From Maribacter cobaltidurans (lineage in GTDB: Bacteria; Bacteroidota; Bacteroidia; Flavobacteriales; Flavobacteriaceae): 64,000 bases of DNA. The DNA is taken from NCBI RefSeq assembly GCF_002269385.1, contig NZ_CP022957.1, positions 3,587,001 through 3,651,000 on the forward strand, given 5' to 3'. Under the pieces are notes generated by a model. That model was given only the letters and a program-made list of their open reading frames with translations. It made no database searches and was not told where the DNA came from. Shown here piece after piece: positions 16,865 to 25,706 of the stretch. Both the position numbers and the translations under genes were made by a program. Numbering within the stretch: the stretch's first letter is position 1; every line of letters starts with the position of its first letter.

Positions 16865-17704
16865 TTGTATCTCAAACTAAAACGTTCTGTTGAACTATCG
16901 GGCAAAAGCCAAAGCACCCTGACCAACTATGCCCGCTGTCTTTCACACATAGCCCTGCATTTTAAGTGCAGTCCACTCGATCTGGATGAAGAACAGGTGC
17001 TGGATTATCTACATGTTTTAAAGTCCCGGCACAAGACCCCGTCGAGCAGCTTCTTCAAGCATACCGTTTATGGTCTGAGGTATGCCTACCGGATATCAAA
17101 TCGTAAAGAGATGCAGGTAATGCTCCCCGCTATTGAGCGTCCCAAAAAACTCCCTGTAGTTTTAAGTTGTAGGGAAGTAAAGCAACTCTTAAAAGCCCCA
17201 AAACTACTGAAGCACCGTCTGGTATTGGCGCTGCTTTATGGCTGCGGACTGCGCTGTTTTGAACTGTGCAACCTACAGTTAAAAGATCTGGATTTTGATC
17301 GTATGATGCTTCACGTCCGCCAAGGCAAAGGCAGGAAAGATCGGTATGTACCCTTGTCGAGGATGCAGATCCGCGGACTTAAAACATATCTTGCGGCAGA
17401 AAATCCTTGCACCTGGTGCTTCACTGGGAACAATACCGAAGGGCGTCCAGTCCCGCTTTCTACCCAAGGGGTTCGCTGGATTGTACGGGAAGCCCGTAAA
17501 CATAGTGGTATTCAAAAGGAAGTGACCACCCACAGCCTGCGCCACAGTTATGCTACCCACCTTCTGGAAATGGGCTTGGATATTATGAGTGTAAAGGACC
17601 TTTTGGGGCACGCAGATATACAGACCACACTGACCTACCTTCACGTGGCACAACTGGGCAGGCAAAAGCCTTTCAGTCCACTGGATCGGCTCTACAAAGA
17701 GTAA
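16865..17704 (+). CDS. Tyrosine recombinase of IS91-like element, copy 2
   Basis: Protein identical to 7300-8139, including the upstream ATG-A8 region one frame off. Confidence 0.8.
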   Translation: MYLKLKRSVELSGKSQSTLTNYARCLSHIALHFKCSPLDLDEEQVLDYLHVLKSRHKTPSSSFFKHTVYGLRYAYRISNRKEMQVMLPAIERPKKLPVVLSCREVKQLLKAPKLLKHRLVLALLYGCGLRCFELCNLQLKDLDFDRMMLHVRQGKGRKDRYVPLSRMQIRGLKTYLAAENPCTWCFTGNNTEGRPVPLSTQGVRWIVREARKHSGIQKEVTTHSLRHSYATHLLEMGLDIMSVKDLLGHADIQTTLTYLHVAQLGRQKPFSPLDRLYKE

Positions 17705-18834
17705 TGGCATCCGCTGCTCACGAAGTGGCCCAGGTATTAAATCGCAACAGGGAGTCTTTAGCAGACTGTTGTGCCACCAGCTGGCAACTAAGGACCCTGC
17801 ACGCCCTGCGCAAATGTCGTACGGCTGCCCTGGGCGGTCACATTGACCACTGCACGAATCCATCCTGTAATACCTTGCACCTGAGCTACAACAGTTGCCG
17901 CAACCGGCATTGCCCAAAGTGTCAGGGGCACAAAAGGGAACAATGGATCAGGGCACGGGAAGAAGAGCTCTTGAACGTTCCTTACTTCCACGTGGTATTT
18001 ACCCTGCCTTCAGAACTCAACCGCCTGTGCCTGTACGAACCCAAACTGCTGTATGGCCTGCTGTTCAAAACTTCATGGGAAGTCATAGCGGGGTTTGCTT
18101 CCAATCCTAAGTTTTTAGGTGCCGGTCCCGGGATGATCGCCATCCTGCATACCTGGGGACAGAACCTGTCCCTGCATCCGCACTTGCATTGTATCGTGCC
18201 CGGTGGTGGGGCAACCAAAAGTGGTAAGTGGAAACCTGCCCGGAACAAGGGGAAATACCTGTTCCCGGTCAAGGCCATGAGCAAGGTATTCCGTGCCCGC
18301 TTTGTTGCAGGGTTACGTAAAAAAATTAAAACAGAACAACCAGAGGCCCTTTACCAAAGCCTGTTCAAAAAAGAGTGGGTCGTCTATTGCAAGCGTCCGT
18401 TTTTAGGGCCACCTCAGGTAGTGGAATACCTTGGTCGCTATACCCATAAAATTGCGATCAGCAACCACCGAATCAAAAACCTGGATGACAGCGGCGTGGT
18501 GTTTTCGGTAAAAGATTACCGCCACGGGGGAAACAAATCCCTGATGTACCTGAGCGATACTGAATTCATCAGGCGCTTTGCCCTGCACATACTCCCTAAG
18601 GGGTTTGTGCGCATCCGCCATTATGGGATATTAAGTGCTTACCATAAACGCAAAAGTCTTGACCACTTGGGTAAAACCCTGGGGAAGGTACAGCTCCAAG
18701 AAAAACCGCCCCTGCAACACCGAATCTGCCCATCTTGTAAAAAGGGAGAACTGGTGACCCTGCATACGTTTACCGCACGGGGACCACCGGCACACTGGAT
18801 CACAAAACTTAAAAAATACACTAAAGCACAGTAA
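17704..18834 (+). CDS. IS91 family transposase, copy 2
   Basis: Protein identical to 8139-9269; HUH and Y2 motifs intact. Confidence 0.92.
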   Translation: MASAAHEVAQVLNRNRESLADCCATSWQLRTLHALRKCRTAALGGHIDHCTNPSCNTLHLSYNSCRNRHCPKCQGHKREQWIRAREEELLNVPYFHVVFTLPSELNRLCLYEPKLLYGLLFKTSWEVIAGFASNPKFLGAGPGMIAILHTWGQNLSLHPHLHCIVPGGGATKSGKWKPARNKGKYLFPVKAMSKVFRARFVAGLRKKIKTEQPEALYQSLFKKEWVVYCKRPFLGPPQVVEYLGRYTHKIAISNHRIKNLDDSGVVFSVKDYRHGGNKSLMYLSDTEFIRRFALHILPKGFVRIRHYGILSAYHKRKSLDHLGKTLGKVQLQEKPPLQHRICPSCKKGELVTLHTFTARGPPAHWITKLKKYTKAQ

Positions 18835-19106
18835 GAAAATAAACGCCCTTTGAACGGGATAGGGAAGCCTATGTCCGAAACCAAGCAAAAGCGGCCAAAA
18901 TACCCCAAAAACAGGAGGTTCAATAGAATTTAAGAAGTGATGGACATACTCGGGAGAAAAACAAGACCTCCAAATCACTATACGGTTCAAGTGCAGACCT
19001 TAAATAACCCATCCTAAAACAGACCAATACCCATAGAAGGCTGACCGACAGAGAACCGGTTCAGTCAACACGACGTTCATGCTGGGTCGTACCGACCACA
19101 CGAACG

Positions 19107-19646
19107 CTAGTTATTGGCAATAGTTATTATTTTTTCAGCCCTTTCAGCTATGTTTTTATAATACTGATAGTCGCTTTCCACTTCACTATATTTTTTTCCT
19201 AAAGTTTCTCTTTGGTTATGAGGAAAATTCAAGTCACTATCGTAAATGATTGTTGTGAATCGCTCTTTTTCAAATCTATTCCATTTAAAATCTTTGTCAT
19301 TGATTATTCTTTCCAACTCAATTATCAATTCCTCTCGATATTCGTGGTGACTGTCGGATTCGTCAAATTCAGATTCCTTTAATAGGCAAGAGATAGCAGA
19401 TATTTGATTCAAATCCGTTGATTGAGTCAAAATTTTAATCAATTCCGTTTGAGTTGGTTTCGGTAATCTAAATAATATTGGATTTCCGCCACCGTGATAT
19501 TCCGAATCAAGTTGAGTTTTTATCCATTTAGATTGGTCTCTTTGGTCAATATATTTAGTTTCCCATCCATCACTTTCGATTTGGGTCATTTCAGCTGTCA
19601 ATTTTGCAATTGATTTTCTATTTGTGATGAAATTCTCGATATTCAT
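19107..19646 (-). CDS. Unknown protein (cassette 12)
   Basis: 179 aa from the ATG at 19646; an in-frame TTG at 19661 is part of the recombination core and less likely. No signal peptide. Motifs: DSHHEYREELIIELERII and HNQRETLGKKYSEVESDYQYY, predicted helical. No family recognised. The coding end runs to within a few bases of the cassette edge and the IS91-like element. Confidence 0.55.
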   Translation of the reverse strand: MNIENFITNRKSIAKLTAEMTQIESDGWETKYIDQRDQSKWIKTQLDSEYHGGGNPILFRLPKPTQTELIKILTQSTDLNQISAISCLLKESEFDESDSHHEYREELIIELERIINDKDFKWNRFEKERFTTIIYDSDLNFPHNQRETLGKKYSEVESDYQYYKNIAERAEKIITIANN

Positions 19647-19930
19647 TCTAATTATTGCCAACGTTTATGTATAAGGAAAGTTGCGTGTTTGTGTGCGAGG
19701 ATTTTCCGAAGGAAAATCAGAAGCTAGCAAACGAGCAACTAACTTTGGTTTAGCTAAAAATAGCAATTTTTTTTATACGGTGTTGAACTAAACCTAAAGG
19801 TAGCTTCAGGAGTTATCTAAATCTCCATTCACTACCTTTAAGATGTATAAAACTAATATTTAGCAAATTATGAAAAAAAAGTAGTACCCTGATCGAACGA
19901 GCCTGTGAACGTGTTCCAGAATTCCAGGAA

Positions 19931-20770
19931 TTGTATCTCAAACTAAAACGTTCTGTTGAACTATCGGGCAAAAGCCAAAGCACCCTGACCAACTATGCCC
20001 GCTGTCTTTCACACATAGCCCTGCATTTTAAGTGCAGTCCACTCGATCTGGATGAAGAACAGGTGCTGGATTATCTACATGTTTTAAAGTCCCGGCACAA
20101 GACCCCGTCGAGCAGCTTCTTCAAGCATACCGTTTATGGTCTGAGGTATGCCTACCGGATATCAAATCGTAAAGAGATGCAGGTAATGCTCCCCGCTATT
20201 GAGCGTCCCAAAAAACTCCCTGTAGTTTTAAGTTGTAGGGAAGTAAAGCAACTCTTAAAAGCCCCAAAACTACTGAAGCACCGTCTGGTATTGGCGCTGC
20301 TTTATGGCTGCGGACTGCGCTGTTTTGAACTGTGCAACCTACAGTTAAAAGATCTGGATTTTGATCGTATGATGCTTCACGTCCGCCAAGGCAAAGGCAG
20401 GAAAGATCGGTATGTACCCTTGTCGAGGATGCAGATCCGCGGACTTAAAACATATCTTGCGGCAGAAAATCCTTGCACCTGGTGCTTCACTGGGAACAAT
20501 ACCGAAGGGCGTCCAGTCCCGCTTTCTACCCAAGGGGTTCGCTGGATTGTACGGGAAGCCCGTAAACATAGTGGTATTCAAAAGGAAGTGACCACCCACA
20601 GCCTGCGCCACAGTTATGCTACCCACCTTCTGGAAATGGGCTTGGATATTATGAGTGTAAAGGACCTTTTGGGGCACGCAGATATACAGACCACACTGAC
20701 CTACCTTCACGTGGCACAACTGGGCAGGCAAAAGCCTTTCAGTCCACTGGATCGGCTCTACAAAGAGTAA
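19931..20770 (+). CDS. Tyrosine recombinase of IS91-like element, copy 3
   Basis: Protein identical to 7300-8139. Confidence 0.8.
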   Translation: MYLKLKRSVELSGKSQSTLTNYARCLSHIALHFKCSPLDLDEEQVLDYLHVLKSRHKTPSSSFFKHTVYGLRYAYRISNRKEMQVMLPAIERPKKLPVVLSCREVKQLLKAPKLLKHRLVLALLYGCGLRCFELCNLQLKDLDFDRMMLHVRQGKGRKDRYVPLSRMQIRGLKTYLAAENPCTWCFTGNNTEGRPVPLSTQGVRWIVREARKHSGIQKEVTTHSLRHSYATHLLEMGLDIMSVKDLLGHADIQTTLTYLHVAQLGRQKPFSPLDRLYKE

Positions 20771-21900
20771 TGGCATCCGCTGCTCACGAAGTGGCCCAGG
20801 TATTAAATCGCAACAGGGAGTCTTTAGCAGACTGTTGTGCCACCAGCTGGCAACTAAGGACCCTGCACGCCCTGCGCAAATGTCGTACGGCTGCCCTGGG
20901 CGGTCACATTGACCACTGCACGAATCCATCCTGTAATACCTTGCACCTGAGCTACAACAGTTGCCGCAACCGGCATTGCCCAAAGTGTCAGGGGCACAAA
21001 AGGGAACAATGGATCAGGGCACGGGAAGAAGAGCTCTTGAACGTTCCTTACTTCCACGTGGTATTTACCCTGCCTTCAGAACTCAACCGCCTGTGCCTGT
21101 ACGAACCCAAACTGCTGTATGGCCTGCTGTTCAAAACTTCATGGGAAGTCATAGCGGGGTTTGCTTCCAATCCTAAGTTTTTAGGTGCCGGTCCCGGGAT
21201 GATCGCCATCCTGCATACCTGGGGACAGAACCTGTCCCTGCATCCGCACTTGCATTGTATCGTGCCCGGTGGTGGGGCAACCAAAAGTGGTAAGTGGAAA
21301 CCTGCCCGGAACAAGGGGAAATACCTGTTCCCGGTCAAGGCCATGAGCAAGGTATTCCGTGCCCGCTTTGTTGCAGGGTTACGTAAAAAAATTAAAACAG
21401 AACAACCAGAGGCCCTTTACCAAAGCCTGTTCAAAAAAGAGTGGGTCGTCTATTGCAAGCGTCCGTTTTTAGGGCCACCTCAGGTAGTGGAATACCTTGG
21501 TCGCTATACCCATAAAATTGCGATCAGCAACCACCGAATCAAAAACCTGGATGACAGCGGCGTGGTGTTTTCGGTAAAAGATTACCGCCACGGGGGAAAC
21601 AAATCCCTGATGTACCTGAGCGATACTGAATTCATCAGGCGCTTTGCCCTGCACATACTCCCTAAGGGGTTTGTGCGCATCCGCCATTATGGGATATTAA
21701 GTGCTTACCATAAACGCAAAAGTCTTGACCACTTGGGTAAAACCCTGGGGAAGGTACAGCTCCAAGAAAAACCGCCCCTGCAACACCGAATCTGCCCATC
21801 TTGTAAAAAGGGAGAACTGGTGACCCTGCATACGTTTACCGCACGGGGACCACCGGCACACTGGATCACAAAACTTAAAAAATACACTAAAGCACAGTAA
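20770..21900 (+). CDS. IS91 family transposase, copy 3
   Basis: Protein identical to 8139-9269. Confidence 0.92.
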   Translation: MASAAHEVAQVLNRNRESLADCCATSWQLRTLHALRKCRTAALGGHIDHCTNPSCNTLHLSYNSCRNRHCPKCQGHKREQWIRAREEELLNVPYFHVVFTLPSELNRLCLYEPKLLYGLLFKTSWEVIAGFASNPKFLGAGPGMIAILHTWGQNLSLHPHLHCIVPGGGATKSGKWKPARNKGKYLFPVKAMSKVFRARFVAGLRKKIKTEQPEALYQSLFKKEWVVYCKRPFLGPPQVVEYLGRYTHKIAISNHRIKNLDDSGVVFSVKDYRHGGNKSLMYLSDTEFIRRFALHILPKGFVRIRHYGILSAYHKRKSLDHLGKTLGKVQLQEKPPLQHRICPSCKKGELVTLHTFTARGPPAHWITKLKKYTKAQ

Positions 21901-22179
21901 GAAAATAAACGCCCTTTGAACGGGATAGGGAAGCCTATGTCCGAAACCAAGCAAAAGCGGCCAAAATACCCCAAAAACAGGAGGTTCAATAGAATTTAAG
22001 AAGTGATGGACATACTCGGGAGAAAAACAAGACCTCCAAATCACTATACGGTTCAAGTGCAGACCTTAAATAACCCATCCTAAAACAGACCAATACCCAT
22101 AGAAGGCTGACCGACAGAGAACCGGTTCAGTCAACACGACGTTCATGCTGGGTCGTACCGACCACACGAACGCTAGTTA

Positions 22180-23235
22180 TTAGGCAAAGTTTTTTTCTAA
22201 AATTTCTAATCGGTGTTTTAAATTTTCTTTTATTTCTTTCAAATTAATGTTAGAGTTTTTAAGTCCGTGAATATCTTTATTACAGCCTCTGCAAATTTCT
22301 CGTTCTAAACTGTTTTCTTTTCCACATTCGCATTTCCAAACCTCAATGTCTTTTCTTGTCAAATTGTCTAAAGTTTGGTAAAACTCAACTTTAACAGGAA
22401 ACTTATTTTCCAATTTATCAATAGTTTCTTTAATTGTTTTTATGTCCGATTTGAAATAAGTCCTTTTATGAACTCCAGATATTAAAGCTCCAATATTATT
22501 AAGATTTTCATTGTCGCTCGATAGTAACGAAAGGTTTTTGTCAAAGTCAACCAAGTTTAATTCTTTGATAATGCTCAAAACTGGTTTGAAATCTTTTTCT
22601 CCATTATTTTCTATAAATGTAAATATTTCTTTAGTTGCTAATTCTCTATCTATATTTTCAAAAAATGCGTTTAAATTATCTTTAAACTCGATTGAGTTTG
22701 GGTTTTCGGTCAGTTTGTTTAAGAGAAAAGGGCTTAATTCTGAAATTTGATTTTCTATTATTAATTTCCAATTGTTTTCGCTTAAATTTAGATTGTCGTT
22801 TTCTGCACTTTTTAGAAGTTTAGTTTTCAGTTCAAGTTGTTCAAAAGCTTCTAAATCTATTGACGTTGAGTTATTTATTATTTCTTTATTTTTTCCGGCA
22901 ACTCGAACAGCAGTTCCCATTGCTGTAACCATTAACATTGATTTTCCTTGAGCAGCAATTTCGTCGTTTTCAATGGTCAGTCCGATAACGTAGTTTGCTT
23001 TTAAATAATGAGCACGTTTTTTTAATTCGTAAATGGCTTGTTGATTTATTTTTTCTAATGACTTTGTGTAAGTATTTGATTTTCCGCCAAAAATATCTCG
23101 AAAACCCGATAAAAAATCTTTAAAAAAATTCATACCGATGACAATACTGACCGAAATCGGTTCAATATATTCTTCAATTTCAACATTTTGAAGTGAAGAA
23201 GTTGTCGTTACTTTTATGTGTTTAAAGTGTTCCAT
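22180..23235 (-). CDS. YbjQ-like domain protein with C-terminal zinc ribbon (cassette 11)
   Basis: 351 aa. Residues about 5-115 resemble the YbjQ/heavy-metal-binding-like family: VTTTSSLQNVEIEEYIEPIS, IYELKKRAHYLKANYVIGL, MLMVTAMGTAV. The long middle part is helical. Near the C-terminus WKCECGKENSLEREICRGC supplies four Cys in a CxC-x(n)-CxxC zinc-ribbon arrangement. Role unknown. The stop codon lies right at the cassette edge next to IS91-like copy 3. Confidence 0.65.
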   Translation of the reverse strand: MEHFKHIKVTTTSSLQNVEIEEYIEPISVSIVIGMNFFKDFLSGFRDIFGGKSNTYTKSLEKINQQAIYELKKRAHYLKANYVIGLTIENDEIAAQGKSMLMVTAMGTAVRVAGKNKEIINNSTSIDLEAFEQLELKTKLLKSAENDNLNLSENNWKLIIENQISELSPFLLNKLTENPNSIEFKDNLNAFFENIDRELATKEIFTFIENNGEKDFKPVLSIIKELNLVDFDKNLSLLSSDNENLNNIGALISGVHKRTYFKSDIKTIKETIDKLENKFPVKVEFYQTLDNLTRKDIEVWKCECGKENSLEREICRGCNKDIHGLKNSNINLKEIKENLKHRLEILEKNFA

Positions 23236-23411
23236 TTAAATTTTGCCTAACGTGATTGTGTATGATTTCGTTGCGTGTTTAAGCACTAAAGTTAGCAAAT
23301 AAATCACAGATAGAAAGTCCGCGAGGACTTTCGTAAGTAAGCTATAACTAGCAATGAATTATACACGGCTTAAGTTTGATTCTCTATAAATTGATTGTAT
23401 AAATCAGAAAG

Positions 23412-23557
23412 AACAAAAGAGAGAATTAAGGTTACTATACACGGTGAAGCTTTAGACTTCGACAACATTGATAATCCTCTCTCTTTTACTACTTAAATCA
23501 CGTTCAGTTCTGTGAGACCTAGATCTCGTTTTCAAGTTGTTGTGAGCAGAAGTAGCC
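23412..23557 (+). ncRNA. Predicted bridge RNA, IS110-like copy 3
   Basis: Same leader as copy 1. The left guide TATACACGG matches this copy's own left flank exactly. Confidence 0.5.
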
Positions 23558-23580
23558 AGTTCTTTCATAAAACATTCGTT

Positions 23581-24552
23581 ATGAATAAATATAAAGAAAC
23601 TTTTGGAGTCGACATCAGTAAGGATGTCTTTGATGTACATGGTAGTAACATTGGTCACAGCCAGTATAAGAACGATGAAACGGGATTCAGGAAATACCTT
23701 AAGGAATTGCCCCAAGGTTCATTGGTGGTTATGGAAGCTACCGGTTATTATCATTATAGACTTGCACAGTTTCTTTACAAAAACGGAGTAATCGTTTCTG
23801 TTGTAAATCCATTGTCCATAAAGCGTTTCATACAAATGAAACTGGCCAAGGTAAAGACGGACAAAAGTGATGCAAAGGCTATTTGTGAATACGCTTTGTC
23901 CAATGATGTTCCACTCTACAATTCCTTGACGGATACCCAGAGTGAATGTTTACAGTTGTTCCGGTTATTGGACACCTATTTAAAACAACGTACCGCAACT
24001 AAGAACAAGATACATGGAGAAGCTGTTCTGGGTATTCCCTCAAAGTTTGTCCATCGTTCCTTGGTGCGTAACAAGAAGCAGCTTGATAAGGAGGTGATAG
24101 CCATCGAATCAAAAATCCTTTCCTTGGTAAAAGAAGACCAACAAGAGCAATTGACCTTAATCACCAGTATACCGGGAATAGGTCAAAAGACCGCATTGTT
24201 CTTGATAGTTGTGACGGATGGTTTTTCCAAGTTCGAGAATGCATCACAGCTCTGTAGTTATGTCGGAATTACCCCAACGATCAGAGAATCGGGGAGCAGC
24301 GTTAGAGGTCGTGCACGGATAAGCAAAGTGGGCAATAGAAAGCTACGTAATCTTTTGTTCCTATGTTCCTTTACCGCCTGCAAGCACAACAAGGCATGTA
24401 AGGAGGTATATGAGCGAATCGTGAACAAGGGGAAGAGCAAGAAACTGGCATTGATAGCTGTAGCCAACAAGCTTCTTAAACAGAGTTTTGCAATCGCCAG
24501 ATCCGGATTGCCCTATGATGAGGGTTTTGTCTCTGTTCTGACTAGAAGGTAG
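23581..24552 (+). CDS. IS110 family transposase, copy 3
   Basis: Protein identical to 10754-11725. Confidence 0.92.
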   Translation: MNKYKETFGVDISKDVFDVHGSNIGHSQYKNDETGFRKYLKELPQGSLVVMEATGYYHYRLAQFLYKNGVIVSVVNPLSIKRFIQMKLAKVKTDKSDAKAICEYALSNDVPLYNSLTDTQSECLQLFRLLDTYLKQRTATKNKIHGEAVLGIPSKFVHRSLVRNKKQLDKEVIAIESKILSLVKEDQQEQLTLITSIPGIGQKTALFLIVVTDGFSKFENASQLCSYVGITPTIRESGSSVRGRARISKVGNRKLRNLLFLCSFTACKHNKACKEVYERIVNKGKSKKLALIAVANKLLKQSFAIARSGLPYDEGFVSVLTRR

Positions 24553-24678
24553 AATGAAAGTAAATGATTTTTTTGACCATAATCCTTACCTATGGGTTGT
24601 GGTAGAGGATAACTATGTTTCAAATTTAATGCGGAAAAGAGTTGTTTTTTAGCTCAGTTCTTTGTTACCACACGTTTT

Positions 24679-24915
24679 TTATATTATAAAAGCAATTACA
24701 ATTTGCAATAAAATGGACAAAATCGCAACTACTAAAAAGAATATAAAAATGTTTTTCGATATATTCTGTGTTTTTAAAAGTCGGAATTGGTTTAGATTGT
24801 TTAAAATCAACAATTCTTTTTCGTCCATTGCTCGTAATTCAGATAGCTTTTTGTATTTGCTGTATTTCTCAAATTCAGTTGGTTCAATGTCATTAACATT
24901 TTTAATATTTTCCAT
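24679..24915 (-). CDS. Small membrane protein (cassette 10)
   Basis: 78 aa. Charged helical N-terminus (FEKYSKYKKLSELRAMDEKE) and one C-terminal transmembrane segment (FIFFLVVAILSILLQIVIAF). Tail-anchored topology is likely. Second gene of cassette 10. No family recognised. Confidence 0.55.
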   Translation of the reverse strand: MENIKNVNDIEPTEFEKYSKYKKLSELRAMDEKELLILNNLNQFRLLKTQNISKNIFIFFLVVAILSILLQIVIAFII

Positions 24916-24967
24916 AGGTTTTAGTCAGATTATTAATTTAAAAATTGAAATATTATGAAAGTCAGAA

Positions 24968-25495
24968 TTAGTTTAAACTATCTTTTAGCTTGGATTGTAA
25001 TTTCGTCTGTTCTTGCTTCTTTACTTGGGGCATTTGTGTCGATTGCTTATCATCAAAAACATGAAATTCAGATGTTAGAAAAGACACTAGAAGATTTAAA
25101 ACCGTAATTATTATGCCAGCTACAACAATTTTTTTTCCAATCTTAGATTCAAACTGTTTAAGTTTTAAGTCCAAGTCCATTAATTTGTCCGATTTAGCTT
25201 CTCGTTCAGCTTTTTTAACAAGTTCGTATTCTATATCCTGTTCGATTTTTTCAAATCCGCCATTTTTTAAAAAATCATCTATTAGTCCGCTGTATTCTAC
25301 AGATAAAATTCCAATAGAAGACTCTTTATATACTTTCATTAAATTAGGCTTATGCTTAATAATTTTATATAAAAATTCTTTTACTTGGTCTTTGTTTAGT
25401 TCAGGAAATAATTGTTTTTTAAGTTCGTTTTGGTCAAAGGAACGGTCTTTATTTTCTATTAAGAATTTTAATATTTTATCTCGATTATCGCTCAT
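24968..25495 (-). CDS. Unknown protein with wHTH-like N-terminus and one TM (cassette 10)
   Basis: 175 aa. Residues 1-75 look like a small winged-helix fold (DKILKFLIENKDRSFDQNEL, FPELNKDQVKEFLYKI). Residues about 122-142 (KKIVVAGIIITVLNLLVSFL) form a transmembrane helix, followed by a Gln/Lys-rich tail. A membrane-tethered sensor or regulator is possible but unproven. The ATG lies only a few bases from the cassette edge. Confidence 0.55.
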   Translation of the reverse strand: MSDNRDKILKFLIENKDRSFDQNELKKQLFPELNKDQVKEFLYKIIKHKPNLMKVYKESSIGILSVEYSGLIDDFLKNGGFEKIEQDIEYELVKKAEREAKSDKLMDLDLKLKQFESKIGKKIVVAGIIITVLNLLVSFLTSEFHVFDDKQSTQMPQVKKQEQTKLQSKLKDSLN

Positions 25496-25706
25496 TTCTC
25501 AAATGTGTGGTAACGGTCTCGTATAACCGTCAGTTACGGGTTAATATGCGTTAATTTTCGGTTTATAACTGGCGTTAGCAATTCCGAGTGGATTCGGACG
25601 CAGTCGAATCCGCCGTAATTGCGGTTATACATTGTGCCTGTTGCACAAGTTAAGAAAAAAACGGTCTTGATCATTGCCGTTCGGTAGATCGATCGTAACT
25701 TTAGGT

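Larger units (their letters stand above)
16716..19113 (+). mobile_element. IS91-like element, copy 2
   Basis: Same 2398-bp unit as copy 1, flanked by GCCAGTG on the left and TTGGCAATAG on the right. Confidence 0.85.
16536..19121 (-). other. attC-like site 12, interrupted by IS91-like copy 2
   Basis: Left core GTTTTACAAC, right core TTGGCAAT (19114-19121) matching ATTGCCAAC at 19654-19662. GGTCTCGGCTATGATTTCGTTG pairs with CAATGAATTATAGCC. Longest body of the set (about 170 bp), with a GC-rich loop. Confidence 0.65.
19782..22179 (+). mobile_element. IS91-like element, copy 3
   Basis: Same 2398-bp unit; flanks TATACGGTG and TTAGGCAAAG. Confidence 0.85.
19654..22187 (-). other. attC-like site 11, interrupted by IS91-like copy 3
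   Basis: Left core ATTGCCAAC, right core TTAGGCAA (22180-22187) matching TTGCCTAAC at 23243-23251. The core GTTAGGC of this cassette is exactly the classical GTTRRRY sequence. Confidence 0.65.
23369..24661 (+). mobile_element. IS110-like element, copy 3
   Basis: Identical unit; left flank TATACACGG then CT, right flank TTGTTACCACACG. Confidence 0.85.
23243..24671 (-). other. attC-like site 10, interrupted by IS110-like copy 3
   Basis: Left core TTGCCTAAC, right core GTTACCAC (24664-24671) matching GTGGTAAC at 25507-25514. TGTATGATTTCGTTGCGTG pairs with GCAATGAATTATACA. Inner hairpin GAAAGTCCGCGAGGACTTTC. Confidence 0.65.
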
